From positions 1 through 8,321 of the forward strand of contig JAFEGS010000615.1 in assembly GCA_018239705.1 (NCBI GenBank): DNA of 8,321 bases, written 5' to 3'. Position 1 is the first letter of the stretch, and each line of letters starts with the position of its first letter. This document shows, one piece after another, positions 1-5,714 of this stretch. Below the pieces are notes generated by a model, which did no database searches, was not told the DNA's origin, and saw only the letters and a list, made by a program, of their open reading frames with translations. Source of the stretch: Verrucomicrobiota bacterium (lineage in GTDB: Bacteria > Chlamydiota > Chlamydiia > Chlamydiales > FEN-1388). Both the position numbers and the translations under genes were made by a program.

Positions 1-3000
1 TCTTTGACTACCCCATGACTCCCCTCTCTTTGCAAACGGCCCATGCTGTCGTAGCCATAGGTCGTTATTCGGTGGTTCTGGTTTGTTGCACCTTGCAGGT
101 GCATAGCTTTTTTTCTGCCGGCGAAGTCATAGGAGTAGAAGCACTTCTCCCCTGTGGGACTTATCTCTGAGGTGAGGTGGAAGGCGTTATACTCCATAGA
201 CTTTCTAGAAAGCTCTTTATCGTTCTCATTCATAACGATGGAGGTGGGTCGGTCGAAGGCGTCGTATGTGATGCGCTGCTCCACGCCATTGGGTGCTATC
301 TCTTTGATGCAGTTGCCTTTAATGTCATAGAAATTTTTTATTATAGTCTTGTCGGGACGCTCTTGGGAGATAATTTTGCCGACCGCGTTGAAGATGGTTG
401 TGGTGGTATAAGCGTTTTCATCTTTTTGTACCACTTTAGTGCCGAGCTTTTCGTACTCAAAGGTTCTTATTGGAGAGACAACGCTGCCATCGTGGTCATA
501 GATATTGGGATAGGCTATTTTGGTGATGCGGTTGAGCCTATCGTAGCTAATGTGTGTCTCATGACCTTGGGGATCAATAACGGCCGTTTTTCTACCGAGA
601 AGGTCATATCTGTACTGTGTGACATAGGTAAAGCCGCCTTGCTGGAGCTCAGCCTCTTTGATGAGGCGGCCGCAGCGGTCATAGTCGTAGTAGGTGGTGA
701 CATCGCTTCTTGGGCCCCGTTTTTCAATGAGACGACCAAAGTGATCATACTTGAAAAATTGCTCTCTTCCTACGGCATCCTTTGAGTAGGTGATTCTGCC
801 GACGTGGTCGTGATCGTAGCGGGTGGTAGAGTGGTGATTGCCATCAGCATCAGAGATTCTTGTCTGGGAGATGTTGCCATTTTTGGTATAGACATTGAGG
901 ATTTTTGTAAGAAGCTGTTCTTTTTTCTGGTCGAAGTCCCAGTAGTACTCCTCCACAATGCGAGGCTCTCCAAAATGAGGGCACTTGAGGCGAGGCCTGA
1001 TTTTGGTGATGCGTCTCTGCGTAACCCCTTTGAGGTTGTCTCGCTCTTCTGTAGAGCCATCATCAACTATGTGCTGGGTCACGCAGGCGCTACTGTTGTA
1101 GGAGAAAAATTCCCGTTTTTTGATCTCTTTCTGATCGCAGACAAGCTTGGACTTCAGGCGATTACTGTATGGAAAGTAGCTGTAGTAGGTATGGTTGCCG
1201 ACGCAGTCAATTTCTTCGAGTTTGAGGTTATAGCCTTCTTTGGAATAGACGCGCTTCGTGACGATTTTGTCGCAGGTGGACTTGTTGGGATAGCCATTTT
1301 GGTCGAGCTTGATGGAACCGCTATTTTCTGTGAAGCGGCCATAAAGCACTTCCTTTGATACATTACCTCGAACATCATAGACAAACCTTCGAGAGAGAAG
1401 AGGAGTATCATTTTCATCAAAAAGTGTTCGCACCTTGAGGTGCCCTGTATGCCTTTTGTCTCCCCAGACAAACTCCTCTGACATCAGATGCTTCCAGTCG
1501 GGGCTGTATTTGATGATCTTGACAAGGCGTTTGAAGCGGTTCCAGTGGTAACGGGTGATGGTGCCGTAGGCATCCACTACAGTGGCATAATGGGTCTTTT
1601 CCCCTTTTTTACGGAAATGGTAGCTGTAGCGATGGGTGACGATCTCCTTGCCGTGCTCTCCAACAGGTGCGCTTTGGAGCTTGACTCGTCCCTTGTGACG
1701 GCCATTTTTATAGTAGGCGGTCCTGATGAAGTGGCCGGCATCGGTGGAGCTTTTTACTACTTTCTTGTGACTTGAGCTGTTCGCTGAATAGCCAAAGTTC
1801 AAAGCAGTAAGACCCGGCCGTTCGATGCGAGAGACGGCATGGGTGTGCTTTTTGAGCTTTTTATACCTAAAAGTAAAATTTTGCTTATCACTTGTTTCGA
1901 TGTGAAGACAGGGCTTTTTTTCGAAATCGGCATCTGATTTTTGGCGAAAGCGGATCCAGTTGTGGGTATGTTTGTGGTCGTGGCTGACAGTTTTGATCTC
2001 AGTGAGCTCGTCGTTATGGTTGTAGGTGAAAAGCAGTGTGTTGCGGCTTGGCCTGACTTCGCGGATGAGATGGTAGTCGTAGCAGAACTTTCGATAGCCG
2101 GTGCGCTTATGCCTTGGCTTGTGCATCCTGCCGTAGACGCGCCTTGTGCCATCGCCAAAGGTGATGTGCCAGTGGTCAGATTCTGCATACCACATGACAG
2201 AAATGTTTTTGATGTTGGTCTGCCCGCTAATATCGCCACTACTGACATTGGTAAAGCCTGTGTTTTTTTTGACGAGATGGAAGTTTTTGGCCCAGCCATT
2301 GCCCTTGAAGAGGAGCCTCCCTCCGGATGGCTCTTGGAGGTAGAGGAAGGTGTAGGGGTTCTTTTCAAGGTTTGGGGGTTTGCCATGAACCTTGTAGCCG
2401 CCATCGTTTTTGCGTGGCCCCTTCTCAATCAATTTTTCGTAGTTGGGCTTAAAATGAAAGGGATTGTCAGCTTCTGAGCTACCCTGTGCGCTATCTTCGT
2501 CCGATGCCCTAGAGGTAAAGCAGGAGGTTGCTGATGAAGCAGATAAGGGTGTGCTCTGGCGCTCTGGCATAACTTCTGAGCTAAAGGGTGGAAGATCATT
2601 GTCAGAGGAATCAGAAGGAAAGCAGCTAGACTCTGATGAGTCAAAGGAAGGGTCCATTGCTCGCGCAAAGTTAATGCCTTCCGGCTGGTAGACCTGCAGG
2701 TAGTGGTGGTGGTAGAAGTTCCAGCCGGCTCCCAAAGTACCCTCTTCAAGATGGGAACTAGAGTAGGTGTGCCCAAGAGCATATGGGTCGGGTCCGGAGA
2801 CGATATGATTTGCGTCCGATACAAAGAAATCTCCGGAGATTGCGTTGACTGTGCTGTTGATGACTGAGGAGGGCATGGCGGTCATGTTGACGAGAGAGGT
2901 GGGCGCTGGCTCCGGTACGAGATTTTTTGGCACGTCAACATCAAACAGTCGATTCTGGGCTTTGTCTTCATCGGCAGGAAGCAGGGAGGTGGCAAAAGCG

Positions 3001-3035
3001 AGTTGAAAGCAGAGAAACCAGAAAAGATGCCGCAT
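1..3035 (-). CDS. Secreted RHS/YD-repeat polymorphic toxin protein, 3' end outside window
   Basis: The frame is open for 1011 codons from ATG at 3035 to the left edge, without a stop. The start is fixed by AGGAGGT five bases upstream. Residues 1-21 form a signal peptide (MRHLFWFLCF, then LAFATSLLPA), so export through Sec is expected. Residues about 60-95 carry a conserved-looking block (NAISGDFFVSDANHI, then GPDPYALGHTYSSS) that I associate with chlamydial RHS proteins. Residues 128-190 are Ser-rich and look like a linker. From about residue 555 onward YD repeats appear, becoming dense after 735: YDHDHVGRI, YDHFGRLIEKRG, YDYDRCGRLIKEA, YRYDLLGRKTAVID, YDFAGRKKA, YGYDSMGRL. In known RHS proteins these repeats build a beta-cocoon shell around a C-terminal toxin. 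The end of the core (the usual DPxG-type boundary) and the tip lie left of the window, so the toxic activity is unknown. Base composition is richer in GC than the neighbouring genes. The RHS family call is secure; the toxin role is inferred from the family. Confidence 0.93.
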   Translation of the reverse strand, partial: MRHLFWFLCFQLAFATSLLPADEDKAQNRLFDVDVPKNLVPEPAPTSLVNMTAMPSSVINSTVNAISGDFFVSDANHIVSGPDPYALGHTYSSSHLEEGTLGAGWNFYHHHYLQVYQPEGINFARAMDPSFDSSESSCFPSDSSDNDLPPFSSEVMPERQSTPLSASSATSCFTSRASDEDSAQGSSEADNPFHFKPNYEKLIEKGPRKNDGGYKVHGKPPNLEKNPYTFLYLQEPSGGRLLFKGNGWAKNFHLVKKNTGFTNVSSGDISGQTNIKNISVMWYAESDHWHITFGDGTRRVYGRMHKPRHKRTGYRKFCYDYHLIREVRPSRNTLLFTYNHNDELTEIKTVSHDHKHTHNWIRFRQKSDADFEKKPCLHIETSDKQNFTFRYKKLKKHTHAVSRIERPGLTALNFGYSANSSSHKKVVKSSTDAGHFIRTAYYKNGRHKGRVKLQSAPVGEHGKEIVTHRYSYHFRKKGEKTHYATVVDAYGTITRYHWNRFKRLVKIIKYSPDWKHLMSEEFVWGDKRHTGHLKVRTLFDENDTPLLSRRFVYDVRGNVSKEVLYGRFTENSGSIKLDQNGYPNKSTCDKIVTKRVYSKEGYNLKLEEIDCVGNHTYYSYFPYSNRLKSKLVCDQKEIKKREFFSYNSSACVTQHIVDDGSTEERDNLKGVTQRRITKIRPRLKCPHFGEPRIVEEYYWDFDQKKEQLLTKILNVYTKNGNISQTRISDADGNHHSTTRYDHDHVGRITYSKDAVGREQFFKYDHFGRLIEKRGPRSDVTTYYDYDRCGRLIKEAELQQGGFTYVTQYRYDLLGRKTAVIDPQGHETHISYDRLNRITKIAYPNIYDHDGSVVSPIRTFEYEKLGTKVVQKDENAYTTTTIFNAVGKIISQERPDKTIIKNFYDIKGNCIKEIAPNGVEQRITYDAFDRPTSIVMNENDKELSRKSMEYNAFHLTSEISPTGEKCFYSYDFAGRKKAMHLQGATNQNHRITTYGYDSMGRLQREGSHGVVK

Positions 3036-3040
3036 GAAAA

Positions 3041-3047
3041 ACCTCCT
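3041..3047 (-). promoter_or_regulatory. Ribosome binding site of the RHS gene
   Basis: Read on the minus strand this is AGGAGGT, five bases before ATG at 3035. It is a near-perfect anti-Shine-Dalgarno match. It decides the start in favour of the ATG that opens the signal peptide over the downstream in-frame ATGs at codons 51 and 54. Confidence 0.85.
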
Positions 3048-3296
3048 GCATTTTTGGTCTCGAAAGAAATACCCTTTTGCTGGATTTTAGGGAATCGGAA
3101 TTTTGGGTTTGCCGGAAAATTTCAGATGAAATATGTTGGAACCGGAAAGCAAGCTACAGGTACAAAATTGGTGAAAGGTCTAATGGTGCAGTGCAGCTGC
3201 CTGGAGCTAAGCAAAAGATAGGAAATGATAGAAAAATTCAGGCTTTTCAACGCAGTGAATCTAGTTCACAGATAAGTCTGAGGTGTTTAGTGAATG
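3048..3296. other. Intergenic region without a supported gene
   Basis: This stretch separates the divergent RHS gene and the 158-residue gene. Short plus-strand open frames cross it, but they have no ribosome binding site and their translations have no recognisable composition. A small palindrome lies at 3255-3269 (GTGAA, five-base centre TCTAG, TTCAC). A partly similar AGTGAAT motif recurs at about 3289-3295, which could be an operator pair but is weak. If the minus-strand promoter proposed at 3297-3325 is real, most of this region is the roughly 250-nt leader of the RHS transcript. Confidence 0.5.
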
Positions 3297-3325
3297 TTTA
3301 GACACAAATTGCAATTATTTGACAA
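3297..3325 (-). promoter_or_regulatory. Candidate sigma70 promoter for the RHS gene
   Basis: On the minus strand TTGTCA (3325-3320), a 17-base spacer and TCTAAA (3302-3297) resemble -35 and -10 boxes, with five and four of six consensus bases. The position would give a leader of about 250 nt before the RHS start. The -35 box overlaps the -35 box of the opposing plus-strand promoter. Support is modest, because the region is AT-rich. Confidence 0.3.
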
Positions 3326-3347
3326 AAAATTGTTTTTAAGATAGAAT
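3319..3347 (+). promoter_or_regulatory. Near-consensus sigma70 promoter for the 158-residue gene
   Basis: TTGACA at 3319-3324, a spacer of exactly 17 bases and TAGAAT at 3342-3347 match the consensus at eleven of twelve positions. Transcription would begin near 3354, leaving a leader of about 65 nt that starts almost at once with the hairpin at 3362-3385. This suggests strong constitutive expression of the downstream gene. Confidence 0.75.
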
Positions 3348-3361
3348 AGTTACAAAATTAA

Positions 3362-3385
3362 TCACTCCTTTCAAAAAAGGGGTGA
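3362..3385 (+). other. Stem-loop at the 5' end of the leader
   Basis: The ten bases 3362-3371 (TCACTCCTTT) pair with 3376-3385 (AAAGGGGTGA) around a four-base loop (CAAA), with a single G-U wobble. It begins about 8 nt after the predicted transcription start. No U-tract follows, so it is unlikely to be a terminator. A 5' stem-loop of this kind could stabilise the mRNA or be a regulatory site. It contains an alternative GTG codon at 3382, which would therefore be sequestered. Confidence 0.55.
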
Positions 3386-3420
3386 GCTTTATATCAACCT
3401 TTAGTCTAAGGAGAGAAGCT

Positions 3421-3897
3421 ATGTCAGTTCAAGCACCTAATGGGTTCAATCAAGCACAATATCAGCAGCAGATTGATACGATGAGTACAACTGTGATTTC
3501 GACGCTAAATAACATTTTTAACAATGAATGGAAGGAGAATATTGCTAGAGAAGCAAGAAAAGAGCCGCTTCCAGATGGGACTGAATCCGTTGTTTTGCAT
3601 GTACCGGTCGATGGAAAAGAAGTGCGGCTGGTAACCAGAAACAAGCATTTATGCAAGAAATACGTTATTAATGATGTTGATCAACGAATTAAAAAATTAG
3701 ATACAAGCAAAATGAATATATACAACCTCACTTTTGAACAAGCAGAGTCAAAAATGAAAGACCCACGACATTACGCGCTTACTGTTGCTATACTTTTGTG
3801 TGATTCAATCAATGAGAAAGAGAAAAAACTGAATGATTCTCTCTTTTTCAAATCAGCCGTTTACGGTGTAGTGGTAAAATCGTTAAAATCACTTTAG
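3421..3897 (+). CDS. Hypothetical protein, 158 residues
   Basis: I do not recognise this protein. The start is ATG at 3421, preceded by AAGGAG with a seven-base gap. An in-frame GTG at 3382 would add 13 residues, but it has no ribosome binding site and lies inside a hairpin. The N-terminus is Gln/Asn-rich (residues 5-18) with no signal peptide. The middle (about 45-75) looks like beta strands (ESVVLHVPVDGKEVRLVTRN), and the C-terminal half is helical, with a hydrophobic patch at HYALTVAILLCDSI that is too short and polar for a confident membrane span. The size and soluble mixed fold would fit a small cytosolic protein, a chaperone or a secreted effector, but nothing visible decides between these. 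It has its own strong promoter and terminator, so it is probably transcribed alone. The coding call is well supported by these signals. Confidence 0.8.
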   Translation: MSVQAPNGFNQAQYQQQIDTMSTTVISTLNNIFNNEWKENIAREARKEPLPDGTESVVLHVPVDGKEVRLVTRNKHLCKKYVINDVDQRIKKLDTSKMNIYNLTFEQAESKMKDPRHYALTVAILLCDSINEKEKKLNDSLFFKSAVYGVVVKSLKSL

Positions 3898-3904
3898 GGT
3901 ATTT

Positions 3905-5227
3905 CTATTGTTGAGGCGGAGGCTGATTACTTTTTACGGCCTCCTTTTTTTGCTCTCCTTTCTTGATGTCATCTTCCTTAGTAGATTCCTTTTCTATCTC
4001 AGATCTTATTATTTTGTTCATTTTTTCATTGTAATCTACCTGTTTTTCCTCCTCTGCCTCTTCGAATTTCTTTTTCTCATCCCTCTTATGGTCAATGAAT
4101 TCTTTAATGTTTTTTTCTTCGTTTCCACTTACTTGTATTTCATGCTTTAATGTTTTACTGTCCTCTTTTTCTTTAACATCAATTTTCTGATGTTCCACTT
4201 CAATATTTTTTGGCTTGTTTCTTTCTTTCCCCATTCTCTTTTCATTTTCTTTCGAATCTTTTTCCTCATCTACATTTGAGGATGATATCATGAAATTTTT
4301 AAAATCTACAGCCAGATCGTGAAAATGATCTTCACTCAATATAACTATATTCAATTTTGAAGGGTCTATGTTATTTTCTTTGCATATATCTTTCATTGTT
4401 TTTATTGCATTCTTGTCATTTAATATAGAACTAGAACAAAATAAACAGCCTGATAATGGGTCAAATATAAAAATATTAGTATTTGATTTTGGACTGAAAT
4501 TCAAAAAGTCGTCTACTTTATTTGCTCCTCTTTCGCTAGGTATATACACCTTAAAAAGGTTCGATAGAACTACATTTTTTGGAGAGGTTTCGAAAGAAAC
4601 ACTGCCAAATTCATTAAACTGAATTTTCGCTTTATTCAAGAGCTCTTCCGTCGTTACTGTCGAATCTACACCAGAACTCTCGATATTATCCTTAGCAGTA
4701 TCTTCTTGGTCAATAGCCTCACCCCAATTACTAAGGATATCATCTTCTTCTTGGCTACCTAATTCCTCTGGGCTTTCTTGGACACCCGGCTCTTCCTGAT
4801 TGGTAACAATTGGTTCTGCCTTTTCAGAGCTGCTCAGTTCTATACGGTCGTCGTGCCCATGAGTAACGTGAAGTATTTGTTTTTTCATCACTTCATTAGT
4901 TTCATCAGAAGTATCATCAGAAACTTTGCCGGTTAAGTTTGGGGAGATGTGGTGGGGCATCTTTCCCGAAGTCACGTGGGGAGCAAATGCATCACCGCCC
5001 GTAGCCATGGGATTTTCTGCAACCTCAGTACTGTGTGATGCCATACGCTCGAGGTCATTCATTATCGACGAACCGTTTGCACCGTTACTACCACTAAGAC
5101 ACGTTACCTTCCTACTACCTCCTTCACCAATCATCGATCCATTCTGTGCTTCAATTCCAGTCTCCGGTGTTTGGTGAGGTATGGAATGGTCAAACGGCTG
5201 GGGTTGTCGACCTGCTGCTTCTGTCAT
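3905..5227 (-). CDS. Hypothetical low-complexity protein, 440 residues, candidate effector
   Basis: The start ATG at 5227 has AGGAGG six bases upstream. The protein has three parts. Residues 1-190 are disordered, rich in Ser, Gly, Asn and Glu, with a run of acidic residues at about 144-175. Residues about 190-315 have a normal globular composition with alternating hydrophobics (NIFIFDPLSGCLFC, KLNIVILSED), including a Cys-x-x-Cys at 261-264. Residues about 320-435 are very rich in Lys and Glu (a coiled-coil or charged-helix tail), ending in PPPQQ. There is no signal peptide or membrane segment. A disordered polar N-terminus fits type III secretion substrates of chlamydiae, but that is inference only. 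The 3' half of the gene is strongly AT-rich compared with the 5' third. It is convergent with the 158-residue gene, with 7 bp between stop codons. No homologue is recognised. Confidence 0.8.
   Translation of the reverse strand: MTEAAGRQPQPFDHSIPHQTPETGIEAQNGSMIGEGGSRKVTCLSGSNGANGSSIMNDLERMASHSTEVAENPMATGGDAFAPHVTSGKMPHHISPNLTGKVSDDTSDETNEVMKKQILHVTHGHDDRIELSSSEKAEPIVTNQEEPGVQESPEELGSQEEDDILSNWGEAIDQEDTAKDNIESSGVDSTVTTEELLNKAKIQFNEFGSVSFETSPKNVVLSNLFKVYIPSERGANKVDDFLNFSPKSNTNIFIFDPLSGCLFCSSSILNDKNAIKTMKDICKENNIDPSKLNIVILSEDHFHDLAVDFKNFMISSSNVDEEKDSKENEKRMGKERNKPKNIEVEHQKIDVKEKEDSKTLKHEIQVSGNEEKNIKEFIDHKRDEKKKFEEAEEEKQVDYNEKMNKIIRSEIEKESTKEDDIKKGEQKKEAVKSNQPPPQQ
3918..3951 (+). terminator. Rho-independent terminator of the 158-residue gene
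   Basis: GGAGGCT at 3918-3924 pairs with GGCCTCC at 3938-3944 (seven pairs, one G-U) around a 13-base loop, followed directly by seven Ts at 3945-3951. It lies 20 bases after the stop at 3897. The whole hairpin lies inside the last codons of the opposing 440-residue gene, where it encodes the Pro/Gln-rich end and part of the Lys-rich tail. Confidence 0.75.
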
Positions 5228-5281
5228 ACGATCCTCCTAGCTTCAATATTCTTGTGGCTAATTGGCCATGCATCTAACTTT

Positions 5282-5309
5282 ATTCTACAAACAAAGCTAA
5301 TTGTTTAAA
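5282..5309 (-). promoter_or_regulatory. Weak candidate promoter for the 440-residue gene
   Basis: On the minus strand TAGAAT (5287-5282) is a good -10 match, with TTTAAA (5309-5304) as a poor -35 at a 16-base spacing. It would give a leader of about 50 nt. It lies just outside the left arm of the 170-bp palindrome. The AT-rich context makes chance matches likely. Confidence 0.35.
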
Positions 5310-5323
5310 AACATTATTTTATT

Positions 5324-5493
5324 TAACGCGAGTTTTGGATAAGCACCCGGTGAGAGTTTTTGCCACTTTGTCCATCTTTCGACTATTTTTCCTCGTCCAG
5401 AGAACGCCTACTATTGTGCTCGGAAAAATAGTCGAAATCTGGCGCAAACTGGCTAAAAACTCTCATGGGGGCTCTTATCCAAAACTCGCGTTA
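5324..5493. repeat. 170-bp near-complete palindrome, possible MITE-like element
   Basis: Three successive arm pairs fold the region on itself. The outer 20 bases 5324-5343 are an exact reverse complement of 5474-5493 (TAACGCGAGTTTTGGATAAG on the left). The middle 5351-5365 matches 5450-5465 with one extra base. The inner 16 bases 5377-5392 match 5422-5437 exactly. About 29 bases (5393-5421) remain as the loop. There is no coding capacity. ATTT stands directly outside both ends (5321-5324 and 5493-5496, sharing the outermost base pair of the arms) and could be a short target duplication, but it is not convincing in AT-rich DNA. The structure fits a miniature inverted-repeat element, or a cruciform or strong RNA hairpin that insulates the two divergent genes. 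No transposase is visible in the window. Confidence 0.7.
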
Positions 5494-5521
5494 TTTTACA
5501 AAGGCCTAAAATGAGGCTTAT

Positions 5522-5550
5522 TTGACAAGATTAAAATTATTCATTACAAT
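5522..5550 (+). promoter_or_regulatory. Near-consensus sigma70 promoter for the Sel1-repeat gene
   Basis: TTGACA at 5522-5527, a 17-base spacer and TACAAT at 5545-5550 match the consensus at eleven of twelve positions. Transcription would start near 5557, leaving a leader of about 158 nt before ATG at 5715. I see no recognisable riboswitch or leader peptide in that leader. The promoter begins 28 bp right of the palindrome. Confidence 0.7.
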
Positions 5551-5714
5551 AAAATTATGATTTGCAGCAGAACAGGCAATCACAACATTGCAATTCGGTG
5601 ATCAAAATATCCATACCTCTGTATTCACATATTGCATGTTTCGTTTTGCGGATTGTGCATAGCTGCTAAGGATGTTGATAGCTTGAATAGGATAATAAGA
5701 AGGAGGCGTGCTGA

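Noticed and set aside
177..2691. Several plus-strand and alternative minus-strand open frames of 65-209 codons across the RHS gene
   Set aside because: They are shadows of the long open RHS frame, whose high-GC codons leave other frames open. Their translations have biased, non-protein-like composition and lack ribosome binding sites.
3003..3301. Two overlapping plus-strand frames of 72 and 74 codons upstream of the RHS gene
   Set aside because: One overlaps the RHS signal-peptide codons antisense; neither has a ribosome binding site, and no protein family is recognisable.
3382..3420. GTG at 3382 as the start of the 158-residue protein
   Set aside because: It lies within a stable stem-loop and has no Shine-Dalgarno sequence, whereas ATG at 3421 has AAGGAG at ideal spacing.
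3908..4150. Plus-strand frame giving a Phe/Leu-rich, membrane-like 80-residue peptide
   Set aside because: It is antisense to the Lys/Glu-rich tail of the 440-residue protein. Complementing AAA/GAA codons automatically yields Phe/Leu codons, so the hydrophobicity is an artefact.
5321..5496. ATTT flanks of the palindrome as a proven target-site duplication
   Set aside because: Four AT bases in AT-rich DNA are likely by chance, and the flanks share bases with the symmetrical arms, so they are not evidence of transposition alone.
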